Assembly (NCBI GenBank): GCA_002469765.1
Contig: DKNS01000166.1
Span: forward strand, 1 to 19,462
Length of the DNA: 19,462 nucleotides
Source of the DNA: Flavobacteriales bacterium UBA7382
GTDB taxonomy: Bacteria > Bacteroidota > Bacteroidia > Flavobacteriales_D > Sanyastnellaceae
Direction of reading: 5' to 3'
In this document: positions 7,435 to 15,711 of the stretch, piece by piece
Numbering within the stretch: the stretch's first letter is position 1
Layout: each line of letters begins with the position of its first letter
Notes under the pieces: generated by a model
Seen by the model: only the letters and a program-made list of their open reading frames with translations
Database searches by the model: none
Told to the model about the DNA's origin: nothing
Position numbers and translations under genes: made by a program

Positions 7435-8661
7435 TTATTCCTGGTACACGCGCACGTAATCGATGGCCATGAACTGCGGGAACAACGTCGACTCGTCGGG
7501 GTAACCCGGCCAGTTGCCACCAACAGCAATGTTCAAAATGAAGTAGAACGGGTCGTTGAACGGCGTGTCGTATCCGCTGTTATCCACGTGGTTCGCGGTG
7601 GTGAGTTGGAAATACGGCTCGTCATTCATCAACCACGTCATGGTGTCAGGGCTCCAATCCAATGAAAACACGTGGTATTCTTCGGCAAAGGTTGTGGGGA
7701 ATTCGGAGTAGGTCACGGCCCCAAGGTTGGGATGTCCGCCACCGATCATTTCTCCCCAATGCGCCGTGCCATGCACGTAATTGGGCTGGTGCCCCAAGAG
7801 CTCCATGATGTCGATTTCACCGCATTCAGGCCACCCCACTTGGGAGTGGTTGGATCCCAGCATCCAAAGCGCCGGCCAGAGTCCTTGACCGTAAGGCAAC
7901 ACCGCACGGATGTCAATTCGGCCAAAGGCGAACTCTTGCTTGTCTCGCGAAACCATTCTGGCCGATGTGTAGCCTGCGCCGTCTTGCAGCGCGACGATGA
8001 ACAAGTTGCCATCATCCAAAAAGGAATTGGCCGCGTCGGCGGTGTACGCTTGAGACTCGTTGTTGCCCCAACCGCCCGCCCCCAGCTCGTGGGTCCAGTT
8101 GTTCATGTCGATCTGCGTGCCTTCGAATTCATCTGACCACACCAGGGTCATGCCCGCAGGCGGGTTGTCGGGAGAGTGTGGCGTGTCGTACCCGCCATCA
8201 GGCAAGGTGATGTTCAACTCCGTATCGTCGTTGAGGATGGTCCCTGTGGCGACTTGCTGATTCCCCTTCAAGTATCCATTCACCGGATTGCCGAGCTCGA
8301 TGGTGAAGTGTTCATCAGGCTCCAGCCCCTCATCGATGACGATGGGTACCTCAATTTGCTGAATGAGTTCCCCTGGTGCAAACACCAGCGTGCCGGCCTG
8401 GCTGAGATAGTCTTCCCCCGCTTTGGCGGTTCCTTCCAACGTTTCGAAATCGACCGTCACTTCCTCCTCGTAGGTGGCATCCAAACGGACTTCGAAGCGG
8501 AAGATGCTGTTGAACGTGTTCTCCAACAACGTCCTATCCGCCACAAATTGAATTTCTGCGTTGACAGGCTCGGTGGGGCCTCCACAATCGGAACACCCCA
8601 CAGCCAGCAAGGTGAATCCAAATCCACCCAGCCACGTATTCAAGCGCTTGGATGAATTCAT
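7435..8661 (-). CDS. GH16 endo-beta-1,3-glucanase (laminarinase-type) lipoprotein with Calx-beta domain
   Basis: A 408-residue protein. LLAVGC (18-23) is a lipobox with Cys23 as lipidation site. Residues about 35-146 form a Calx-beta domain (GTAKAGEDYL at 77-86, ending in ILNDD at 142-146). The GH16 domain fills about 170-408, with WSDEF at 175-179, GLWPALWML at 260-268 and the catalytic motif GEIDIMEL (281-288). Glu282 is the nucleophile, Glu287 the acid/base and Asp284 the helper. The ECGEIDIMELLGH context is that of GH16 laminarinases and not of agarases or carrageenases. The enzyme should cut the beta-1,3-glucan backbone at the cell surface to give oligosaccharides for the SusCD pair. The ATG at 8661 overlaps the stop of the PKD gene in an ATGA. 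The frame stays open for 50 more codons upstream, but that stretch has no signal peptide and is coding in another frame. Surface exposure is inferred. Confidence 0.93.
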   Translation of the reverse strand: MNSSKRLNTWLGGFGFTLLAVGCSDCGGPTEPVNAEIQFVADRTLLENTFNSIFRFEVRLDATYEEEVTVDFETLEGTAKAGEDYLSQAGTLVFAPGELIQQIEVPIVIDEGLEPDEHFTIELGNPVNGYLKGNQQVATGTILNDDTELNITLPDGGYDTPHSPDNPPAGMTLVWSDEFEGTQIDMNNWTHELGAGGWGNNESQAYTADAANSFLDDGNLFIVALQDGAGYTSARMVSRDKQEFAFGRIDIRAVLPYGQGLWPALWMLGSNHSQVGWPECGEIDIMELLGHQPNYVHGTAHWGEMIGGGHPNLGAVTYSEFPTTFAEEYHVFSLDWSPDTMTWLMNDEPYFQLTTANHVDNSGYDTPFNDPFYFILNIAVGGNWPGYPDESTLFPQFMAIDYVRVYQE

Positions 8662-9533
8662 TCTGCCGTGAAAATCAGGGTGAAGTAGCCGCTGCCGACT
8701 GGATTGATGCAATCGCCACCTTGTTGCAAAGCACTCAACACCAACCGGTCTTCCGTGATTTCTGTGATGGTGTAAGTCGGACCAGAGTCCCACACGCCCA
8801 TCCATCCACAAATCTCAGAGACTTCTGTGGTCAATCCCCCAACTGTGAACAAGTCCTCTCCATTGGGCCCTGCCGCCAACTCAAGCATGTATGTCGAAGG
8901 CTGCACGGTCATCAAGGTCTCAATGTATCCGTCAAAGGGATTCATCGTTCCACCGTTGTTGTTGTAGACGTATTCACCGTCTTCAGTAAACATCCAACGG
9001 TCGTCGTATTGAAAATCAACCAGAGCGCCAGCCGGAGAAGCATACCACTCCGAGGATCCTGGTTCTGGTCCAATGGCGATGGCTCCCGCGTCAGAACCAA
9101 ACTTCCACGTCTTGGGGTTGTCGCAGCCCGTCAAAAGTGCCAACGTGCCCTCGCATGGGAGTTCAAGGGTCTTTTCAATGTTCACACTGTCGGCGAAATA
9201 CGCCATGCCACCTTCAGCGTGACCTTGGTAGGAAATGCCGTACATGCCTTCCACATAATACACCACGGTGTCCACGGGGTCGTTGCTGATTTGGCCGTTT
9301 CCGAAGTTCCAAAGGTGGATGAATACGTCTTCGCTGGCTTCAGCCTCCACCACCACACGGTTGGAATCAATGCCAACGACGCCGTCCACAGTGTCGGGCA
9401 GGAAATACCACTGCACATCGGCAGACGGAGGGTCCGGCAAGCCAGGGCTTGTTTCCAAGTAGGGGTCGCAACCCACGGCAGCCAACAACAACGCGGCGCC
9501 AGCAGCGACCAGGGAGATGTTCGTCAAGTTCAT
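8658..9533 (-). CDS. PKD-domain surface lipoprotein, probable glucan-binding protein of the locus
   Basis: A 291-residue lipoprotein. The signal peptide ends in AAVGC, with Cys22 as lipidation site. Residues about 40-125 form a PKD domain, with the diagnostic WNFGNG at 75-80 and a following VYYVEGMYGISYQG strand pair. The C-terminal part (about 130-291) begins with a KTWKFG segment and ends in beta-strands (GSGYFTLIF). It looks like the all-beta, lipocalin-like region often found in lipoproteins encoded beside susD. No catalytic motif is visible. PKD-bearing lipoproteins following susD, next to GH16 and GH3 genes, are a known feature of laminarin loci in marine Bacteroidota. I infer a surface glycan-binding role. 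The ATG at 9533 overlaps the susD stop and its own stop overlaps the GH16 start, each in an ATGA, so the three should be made in fixed ratio. Confidence 0.8.
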   Translation of the reverse strand: MNLTNISLVAAGAALLLAAVGCDPYLETSPGLPDPPSADVQWYFLPDTVDGVVGIDSNRVVVEAEASEDVFIHLWNFGNGQISNDPVDTVVYYVEGMYGISYQGHAEGGMAYFADSVNIEKTLELPCEGTLALLTGCDNPKTWKFGSDAGAIAIGPEPGSSEWYASPAGALVDFQYDDRWMFTEDGEYVYNNNGGTMNPFDGYIETLMTVQPSTYMLELAAGPNGEDLFTVGGLTTEVSEICGWMGVWDSGPTYTITEITEDRLVLSALQQGGDCINPVGSGYFTLIFTAE

Positions 9534-11071
9534 TCGTAACCTGGATTTTGGGTCAAAGCCCCGTTCGACAAGGTGATTTCTGCGGTCGGGATGGGAAACA
9601 GCTCGCTTTTCCCTGGAATGAAGCCCTCGAGCACCTCAACAGCGCGGCCCTGGCGGACCAAATCGAAGAATCGATGACCTTCCAAGCCCAGTTCGACACG
9701 ACGCTCGTGGTAAATGGCGTCCAAGAGCGCTGGCCCTGAAGCAGCCCCCGATTCCAAGGCTGGCACACCAGCCCTGTTTCGCACCATGTTCAAGGATGAG
9801 AGCGCAGTCTCATCGTCTCCAAGTTCGTTGCAGGCTTCAGCGTGCATCAACAACACGTCCGCCAAACGAATCACCCGGTCGTTGGATCCGCCGTTGGGGT
9901 TGGGGTCCCCGAAAGGCGCCAACTCAGCTGCAGGATTGAAATACTTGCGCGGGAAATACAGGCTCTGCATGCCCGTGGCGTCTTCTGTGAGTTGTCCCCA
10001 GTCTGAAGCATTGTCACCCAACAGGTAGACGGTGTAACCCAATCGAGGGTCCACCAATTCCGACACATTCTCTCCCTGCTGGACTTCCCACACTTCGAAT
10101 TCGTCCACGAAGTCTTGGGTGGGCAGGTTGAACCCGTAACCGGCAAAGGTCCCGCGAGCGCGCTGAAAGACATTCGTGTAAGTCCCTTCGCTCCAGAATT
10201 GGGCGCCCCAGTTTCCACCAGAATTGTTGGCGTACTGAATTTCCCAAATGCTGCCAGGGCCGTTTTCACCGGATTCAGAAAAAATGCTGCCGTAGTCAGG
10301 ATTCAAGAAGTACTCTCCTGAACCCACAACCTCTTCACAGCGCGCGCGGCACTCCGACCAGTTGCCCTGGTACAGGTGTGCCTTGGCGAGCAACGCATTG
10401 GCCGCACCACGTGTGGCGCGCCCTGTGGCAGAAACGCTGTAGGCACTTTTTTCAGGCAGGTTGACGGCCGCATCTTCGAGGTCTTCCACGATTTGGGCCC
10501 ACACTTCTTCCGCAGTGGCACGTGGCTGGGCGTACTCGGAAGGCGCCAAAGGAGCTGTCACGAGCGGCACGCCGCCGAACGTGGTCACGAGGTTGAAGTA
10601 CCAGTACGCTCGCAAGAACTTGGCCTCTCCGAGATAGGCGAGCTTTTGGAACTCGTCCATCTCAATGCCGGGGATGTTTTGCAACGCGATGTTGCAGTAT
10701 GTGATGCCCTTGTAGGCGGTCTTCCACTCACCGAGCACGATGCCACTGGAGGGGTCGCCAAAGAAATTCTCGAACTCGAGCAAATCCGGCTCGTCGGTGT
10801 CACCCGATCCACCTTTGTCAGCGTCGTCGCTCACGATGTCTCCGAAGTACCACCTGAAGTGGGCTCCGTCTGAAATCTCCACCTGCAGAGGCGCGTAGCA
10901 TGCGATGGTCGCAGCCTCTGCGTCGTCAGCGGTTTGATAAAAATTGCCCGCCGAGCTCCCGATGTAGGGGTCTCGGTTCAAAAAGTCCTTGGAGCATCCT
11001 GTGGATGCGAGCACGACGACCATCGCGGCCAACGCGCCCAACCAAGTGAGGTAAGTAGCTTTTTGGTTCAT
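9530..11071 (-). CDS. susD: SusD/RagB-family glycan-binding lipoprotein
   Basis: A 513-residue lipoprotein with a signal peptide ending in LASTGC (Cys26), followed by SKDFLNRDP, the usual SusD N-terminus. The helical TPR-like N-terminal half contains KTAYKGITYCNIALQNI and YLGEAKFLRAYWYFNLV, both standard SusD signatures. The C-terminal half has VIRLADVLLMHAEACNELG and YHERRVELGLEGHRFFDLVRQG, the classic RagB/SusD C-terminal motif. The length is normal. It acts as the lid of the SusC barrel and captures oligosaccharide at the cell surface. The symbol denotes the family only, because the neighbours point to beta-1,3-glucan rather than starch. Its ATG shares one base with the susC stop (TGATG), and its own stop overlaps the PKD gene by 4 bases. 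Confidence 0.96.
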   Translation of the reverse strand: MNQKATYLTWLGALAAMVVVLASTGCSKDFLNRDPYIGSSAGNFYQTADDAEAATIACYAPLQVEISDGAHFRWYFGDIVSDDADKGGSGDTDEPDLLEFENFFGDPSSGIVLGEWKTAYKGITYCNIALQNIPGIEMDEFQKLAYLGEAKFLRAYWYFNLVTTFGGVPLVTAPLAPSEYAQPRATAEEVWAQIVEDLEDAAVNLPEKSAYSVSATGRATRGAANALLAKAHLYQGNWSECRARCEEVVGSGEYFLNPDYGSIFSESGENGPGSIWEIQYANNSGGNWGAQFWSEGTYTNVFQRARGTFAGYGFNLPTQDFVDEFEVWEVQQGENVSELVDPRLGYTVYLLGDNASDWGQLTEDATGMQSLYFPRKYFNPAAELAPFGDPNPNGGSNDRVIRLADVLLMHAEACNELGDDETALSSLNMVRNRAGVPALESGAASGPALLDAIYHERRVELGLEGHRFFDLVRQGRAVEVLEGFIPGKSELFPIPTAEITLSNGALTQNPGYE

Positions 11072-14000
11072 CAGAATGTCACGTTGATGCCCAGGTTGTA
11101 AATCCGGGGAGATGGGTAGAAACCACGGTCGATGCCGATTTCAAGCGTGCCGCGTGTGCCAATTTCTGGATCAAGACCAGAGTATGGCGTGAAGGTGAAC
11201 AGGTTGTTCGCACTGGCATACACACGGAACTTGGAAATGCCCAAGCGCTCCAGGGTGTTGGAAGGCAGGGTGTAGCCCACCATCAACGACTTGATGCGCA
11301 AGTACGATCCGTCTTCAATGAAACGGTCTGACACACGGTTGTTTTGATTCAGATCCGAGTGCGTCACACGAGGGGTGTCGTACGAGGTGCCCTCGCCGGT
11401 CCAACGGTCCAACGCCGAGATGGGCAAGTTCGTGGTGTTGAGGTCGTAACGGAACATCCCTTTGTAGATGTCGTTGCCGTGGCTGCCCTGCAAGAACAAG
11501 TTGAAGTCGAAGTTCTTGTACTTGGCCCCTGCCGTGAACCCGTAGGTGAAGTCAGGGTGCGGATTGCCAATGACCACTTTGTCTTCGTTGTTGATGACGC
11601 CGTCGCCATTTTGGTCCACAAAAATCACGTCACCCGCTACCGCATTCACTTGCGAGGTGTCGGCCATGGCCTCTTCATCTGTCTGGTAAATGCCAGACGT
11701 CTCGAAGCCCCAAAAAGTCGCAATGGGCAACCCGATGTCGGTGATCGCCACGAAGTCGCCCGAGCCAAACACATTGCCCGTGAAAAGGGGCTGGTTCAAG
11801 CTGTCCACAGGTGCGCCGAGGTCGGTGACCTCGTTGCGGTACATGGAGATGTTCGCGTTCAAGTTGTACGTGAAGTCGTTCTCGCCACCTTGGTACCCGA
11901 TGGCCAATTCCGCACCTCGGTTCCGAGCCGAGGCGACATTCGAAGGTCCGGGCTCCAGACCTGCGGTCCCAGGATTGGGCACGTAGGCCAACATGTCCAG
12001 GGTGTTCTTCTCGTAGATGTCGAAAATCAGGTTCCAACGGCCGTCCATAAAGTCGGCGTCGACACCCAAGTTGATTTGCTCGCCCGTCTCCCATTTCAGA
12101 TCCGGGTTGGCGATGGCCACAGGACCAGAACCAATGGTTTGGGCTTGCTCGCCGCCAAGGGTGTAGTTCAATCCATTGACGATCACAGGGTTGTATGCGT
12201 AATCGCCTATTTCCGCGTTTCCGTTGCGTCCCCAGCTTCCACGCACCTTGAAAAAGTCAATCCAATCTTTTTCTGCGAACCATGGACGCTCTGTCAAGTT
12301 CCAAGCCGCAGAAAAAGACGGAAACAATCCGAAGCGGTTGTTCAGGCCAAAGCGCGATGAACCGTCGTAGCGCAAGGTTCCCATCAATGACCACTCTTTG
12401 CCCAAGTCGTAAGTCGCACGCACGAACTGACCAAGCCAAGCGGTTTCGCTGATGCCGTCGCTGGACCGCGGGACTTGGGGTGCCACGTTGAGGCTGTTGC
12501 TTAAGAACGCATAGTTGGCATCGTTTGTGGCCAAGCTGTCGCGAGACGCAGTGATGCTCGTGGCGCTGGACTCCAGTGCGGAATAACCTGCAATCACCTG
12601 AAGCTTGTCCTCGTTCTCAAATTCTTTCGTGTACGTCAAGGTGTTCTCCCACTGCCATGTAGACCACTTGTTTTCCGCACGTGTGAGAGAGTTCACCTCG
12701 CGGAATTCAGTGGCGGGGCGGTTGGGGTCACCTGGGAACAACGCCAAATCAAACGTGGGGAAGAAAATTTTCTGCGAGCCCAAGGCCAAGTCCACATTCA
12801 CTGAGGAGCGGAACTTCAGGTTCGGTGTCAAGTCCATCTCACCAAACACGTTGCCCACGAAGCGGTTGGTCGTCCAGTTGTCGTAGGTCTGCTCGATCTG
12901 GTTGATGGGGTTGACAATGTCGCTGTCGATGTAGTCCGTGTAGGCGTAAGTGCCGTCAGGACGGGTCACCGGCGTCACCGGATCGATGTTCAACGCACGC
13001 AACACCGGGGTGGCAAATTCATTGTTTTCCGCAAGGGCATTCCGCTTGATGTTGGTGAAGGTCACATTTTGGCCCACCCTGAACCGATCGCCGGCTTGCT
13101 GCTCTGAATTGACACGGAAGGTGGTGCGCTCAAAGCGTCCCTTTTCTCCACCAATGATCCCGTCTTGAGAAAAGTGGCTTGCCCCCATGGCGATGCTCGA
13201 CGTCTCGGTGCCGTTGGTGTACAGCACACTGTGGTTGGCCATCGGTGCACGCTGGAACATGGCGTCTTGCCAGTTGGTGCCCTCGCCCAAGCTCGCAGGA
13301 TCAGTCAACCCCGGAAGGGCCGACAAGCCTGCTGCAGCGCGGCTTTCGTTCATCAATGTGGCGTACTCTTCGGCGTTCAACAACGCCATGTACTTCCAAG
13401 GCTCCTGCGTTCCAACATAGCTGTCGTACGTCAGAGTGGCCTTGCTGCCGCGGGAACCTTTTTTGGTGGTGATCAGCACCACGCCATTGGCGCCACGGGC
13501 ACCGTAAATCGCGGTCGACGCAGCGTCCTTCAAGATGCTGATGCTCTCGATGTCAGACGGGTTCAAGTAGTCGATGCCTCCAGAAGGGATGCCGTCAACA
13601 ATGAACAACGGGTCAGAATTGTTGATGGAGCCCAAACCCCGGATACGGATGGTTTGGGTGGACCCGGGCTGACCCGAGTTTTGGGTCACCTGCACTCCGG
13701 CAGCACGGCCTTGAAGGGCTTGCTCCGTGCGAAGGACAGGGATGGAAGTCGCCTCCTTGATGTCGACAGTGGTCACCGCACCGGAAATCTTGCTCCGCTG
13801 CTGGTTGCCGTAGCCGATGACCACGGCCTCTTCCAGACCAGCCACATCGGGTTTCAGTTCCACTTTAAGGTCGGACACAGTGTTCGCCACAGTCAACTCC
13901 TGGCGGAGGTAACCGATGTACGAGAACACCAACGTCGCCCCCGATTCCGCAGTCAGGGTGAATTTTCCGTCGAGGTCGGTGGCGGTGCCGGCGTACGAGC

Positions 14001-14142
14001 CTTTCACCGTCACAGACACCCCCGGCAAAGGCATGTCCCCTTCCACGACGGTTCCACCCACGGAGATGGTTTGGGCCCACAGCCCTGAACTCGCTCCGAA
14101 GAGCAAGATCAGGGCGGCGAGTGAAGTCAAGCGTTGAATCAT
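11071..14142 (-). CDS. susC: SusC/RagA-family TonB-linked outer-membrane transporter
   Basis: With the ATG at 14142 the product has 1023 residues, a normal SusC length. A signal peptide (1-24, ending LWAQ) is followed by a carboxypeptidase-regulatory-like domain (about 27-100, with DLDGKF at 56-61 and SYIGY at 74-78) and a TonB-box region (EEAVVIGYG, 104-112). The plug has LQGRAAGVQV (143-152), TIRIRGLGSINNSDPLFIVDG (from 164) and ILKDAASTAIYGARGANGVV (203-222), which together define the SusC/RagA class. The barrel ends in NLGINVTF. It imports the oligosaccharides bound by SusD, probably beta-1,3-gluco-oligosaccharides given the flanking GH16 and GH3 genes. The start overlaps the stop of the CBM-like gene in an ATGA. 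A TTG at 14157 in frame would add five residues but lacks this coupling logic. Confidence 0.96.
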   Translation of the reverse strand: MIQRLTSLAALILLFGASSGLWAQTISVGGTVVEGDMPLPGVSVTVKGSYAGTATDLDGKFTLTAESGATLVFSYIGYLRQELTVANTVSDLKVELKPDVAGLEEAVVIGYGNQQRSKISGAVTTVDIKEATSIPVLRTEQALQGRAAGVQVTQNSGQPGSTQTIRIRGLGSINNSDPLFIVDGIPSGGIDYLNPSDIESISILKDAASTAIYGARGANGVVLITTKKGSRGSKATLTYDSYVGTQEPWKYMALLNAEEYATLMNESRAAAGLSALPGLTDPASLGEGTNWQDAMFQRAPMANHSVLYTNGTETSSIAMGASHFSQDGIIGGEKGRFERTTFRVNSEQQAGDRFRVGQNVTFTNIKRNALAENNEFATPVLRALNIDPVTPVTRPDGTYAYTDYIDSDIVNPINQIEQTYDNWTTNRFVGNVFGEMDLTPNLKFRSSVNVDLALGSQKIFFPTFDLALFPGDPNRPATEFREVNSLTRAENKWSTWQWENTLTYTKEFENEDKLQVIAGYSALESSATSITASRDSLATNDANYAFLSNSLNVAPQVPRSSDGISETAWLGQFVRATYDLGKEWSLMGTLRYDGSSRFGLNNRFGLFPSFSAAWNLTERPWFAEKDWIDFFKVRGSWGRNGNAEIGDYAYNPVIVNGLNYTLGGEQAQTIGSGPVAIANPDLKWETGEQINLGVDADFMDGRWNLIFDIYEKNTLDMLAYVPNPGTAGLEPGPSNVASARNRGAELAIGYQGGENDFTYNLNANISMYRNEVTDLGAPVDSLNQPLFTGNVFGSGDFVAITDIGLPIATFWGFETSGIYQTDEEAMADTSQVNAVAGDVIFVDQNGDGVINNEDKVVIGNPHPDFTYGFTAGAKYKNFDFNLFLQGSHGNDIYKGMFRYDLNTTNLPISALDRWTGEGTSYDTPRVTHSDLNQNNRVSDRFIEDGSYLRIKSLMVGYTLPSNTLERLGISKFRVYASANNLFTFTPYSGLDPEIGTRGTLEIGIDRGFYPSPRIYNLGINVTF

Positions 14143-15689
14143 TTCACGAAGCTCCAAGAAGCGCGAGCTCCCTCAGTTGAAATTTGAACAGAGTACACCC
14201 CCGCTTCCCATGAAGCGGCGTCGATCACAACGTTCTGTTGGGCAGAACGCATGGCGAGAGTCGCCACCAAACGGCCTTGCATGTCACGCACATCCACAAT
14301 GGCATCGCCCAAGAGTGGGGTGGCCAAGCGAATGTTCAACTGGTCAACCACAGGTACAGGGAACACAGATGCCTCCAAGGATCCCAAGTCTTCAATGCCG
14401 TCGACAGTCATTGTCAAGCTGGCAGAGGCTGTGCATCCATTGGCGTCTGTCGCAATCGCCGTGTACAGTCCGCTCGCCAAAGAATCGGGGCTCACTTCAA
14501 TGCCGGTCATGTTGGTCCACACCACCACGTAGTCGGGGGTTCCACCAGACACTTCAGCAGAAGCTTGTCCGTCGCCTGCACCGGAGTCTTGGCTCACCAA
14601 AGTCACCTCAATCAGCAACTCTTCTGGCGCATTCACAGTGAATTCAGTTTCGTTGGAACAACCGTCTGCACCTGCAGCGACCAACATGTGGGTGCCTGCG
14701 GCGATTTCCATCATGCCATTTTCAATGGCCATGCCTCCCACGCTGAATGTGGCACCTGCGATTTCCACAGTGGCTGAATCCAACATCACCGAGCCCATGC
14801 CGTCGTGGCAAAGCGCGTCCATGACAGTGAAGCCCGCATTGGGTCCCTCCCCGAACACACAAGAACCGTCGTCCTCTGTGGCGTCGGCGTTGTAGTTGCA
14901 CGCCGTGGCGTCCGTGCAGCCAGGTACGGGCTCTGCGTTGCACAGGGTGCACTCGTTCCAGCACACCGCATCCAATGTGGCGTCGCCTGCCACTTCGTAA
15001 ACACGGTTCACGAATTCACCTGTGGTCAATGTGCATGGTTCCCCTCCGGCAAATTGCTCATCCACGGTCCACCCGTCCAGAGTGAATTTGTACTCGATGT
15101 TGCCTGCTGGCAGGTTTTCAATCGTCAACTCGTAGATGTCGTCGCCGTCGTCGTCGGTCATCTCGGCACAAGCGCCGCACCAACCGTTGAACGAACCGTT
15201 CAAGTTCACCATCGCGTACGCTCCAGTGTATTCGCTCAAGTCCACCTGGAAGGTGATGTTGCCTCCTTCGGCGCCACCACCGCCTCCGCCACCGCCGCCG
15301 GTGCCGTCGCATTCGCCACAGCTGTCGTAACAAACCACATCCAAGGTGGTCGATTCAGTGACGTCGATCGTCCGGTTCACAAAGCCGTCGATGGTGCTGG
15401 TGCACACGTCGCCGTCCTCGAACATTTCTTGCTGGCTCCACCCGTCCAAAGTGAATTTGTACTCGTAAATGCCAGGAGCCAAATCAACCTCCAACTGGTA
15501 CACGTTGTCGCCATCGTCGTCCGTCATCGCGGCGCAACCACCGCACCAACCGTTGAATCCGCCGTTCAAATTCACTTGACCGTAAGTGCCGGAGTAGTCG
15601 TTCATGTCAACTTGGAACACAACCAAGGATTGAGCAAGTGCGCCGATTGTGAGGCCGAGCGCCATGGCCAGAGAGAAGAGATGTTTCAT
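14139..15689 (-). CDS. T9SS-exported protein with two six-cysteine CBM48-like domains, probable surface glucan-binding protein
   Basis: With the ATG at 15689 the product has 516 residues and a signal peptide (1-20, ending GALAQ). Two similar domains (about 22-127 and 145-250) each contain VNLNG.FNGWCG, a DDDGD acidic patch and EYKFTLDGW. This is the pattern of AMPK/CBM48-type glycan-binding E-set domains. Each carries six cysteines at matching spacing. A nine-glycine linker (131-139) joins them. Then come a GCTDATACNYNADATEDDGSC-like segment (257-277) common in Bacteroidota secreted proteins, a SprB-like repeat (about 365-428, GGTPDYVVVW, GLYTAIATDANGCTAS), and a T9SS sorting domain (about 436-516). 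No catalytic motif is visible. It lies 22 bases after GH3 and is coupled to susC, so I infer surface capture of beta-glucan. A TTG at 15710 would add seven residues, but MKHLFSLAMA is the better signal-peptide start. Confidence 0.82.
   Translation of the reverse strand: MKHLFSLAMALGLTIGALAQSLVVFQVDMNDYSGTYGQVNLNGGFNGWCGGCAAMTDDDGDNVYQLEVDLAPGIYEYKFTLDGWSQQEMFEDGDVCTSTIDGFVNRTIDVTESTTLDVVCYDSCGECDGTGGGGGGGGGAEGGNITFQVDLSEYTGAYAMVNLNGSFNGWCGACAEMTDDDGDDIYELTIENLPAGNIEYKFTLDGWTVDEQFAGGEPCTLTTGEFVNRVYEVAGDATLDAVCWNECTLCNAEPVPGCTDATACNYNADATEDDGSCVFGEGPNAGFTVMDALCHDGMGSVMLDSATVEIAGATFSVGGMAIENGMMEIAAGTHMLVAAGADGCSNETEFTVNAPEELLIEVTLVSQDSGAGDGQASAEVSGGTPDYVVVWTNMTGIEVSPDSLASGLYTAIATDANGCTASASLTMTVDGIEDLGSLEASVFPVPVVDQLNIRLATPLLGDAIVDVRDMQGRLVATLAMRSAQQNVVIDAASWEAGVYSVQISTEGARASWSFVK
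14961..15626 (-). repeat. Tandem domain duplication inside the CBM-like gene, with a polyglycine linker
   Basis: Two homologous units of about 300 bases encode the two CBM48-like domains (15626-15330 and 15257-14961). Near-identical blocks can be seen in both DNA units, such as the stretches encoding KFTLDGW and NGWCG. The linker at 15299-15273 encodes nine glycines with mixed glycine codons, so it is not a perfect triplet microsatellite. The duplication is older than a recent copying event, because many positions differ between the units while the six cysteines are kept. Confidence 0.75.
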
Positions 15690-15711
15690 CAGGTAAGGTT
15701 TTGGATTCAAT

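Noticed and set aside
8662..8811. A 50-codon N-terminal extension of the GH16 protein
   Set aside because: It is rich in His, Arg and Trp, has no signal peptide, and would bury the lipobox. The ATG at 8661 overlaps the preceding stop in an ATGA.
15273..15299. Polyglycine run as a phase-variable microsatellite
   Set aside because: The glycine codons are mixed rather than one repeated triplet, so slipped-strand switching is unlikely. It reads as a flexible linker.
14961..15626. Repeats in the CBM-like gene as a CRISPR array or mobile repeat
   Set aside because: The repeats are in frame, encode homologous domains, and have no regular short repeat and spacer pattern.
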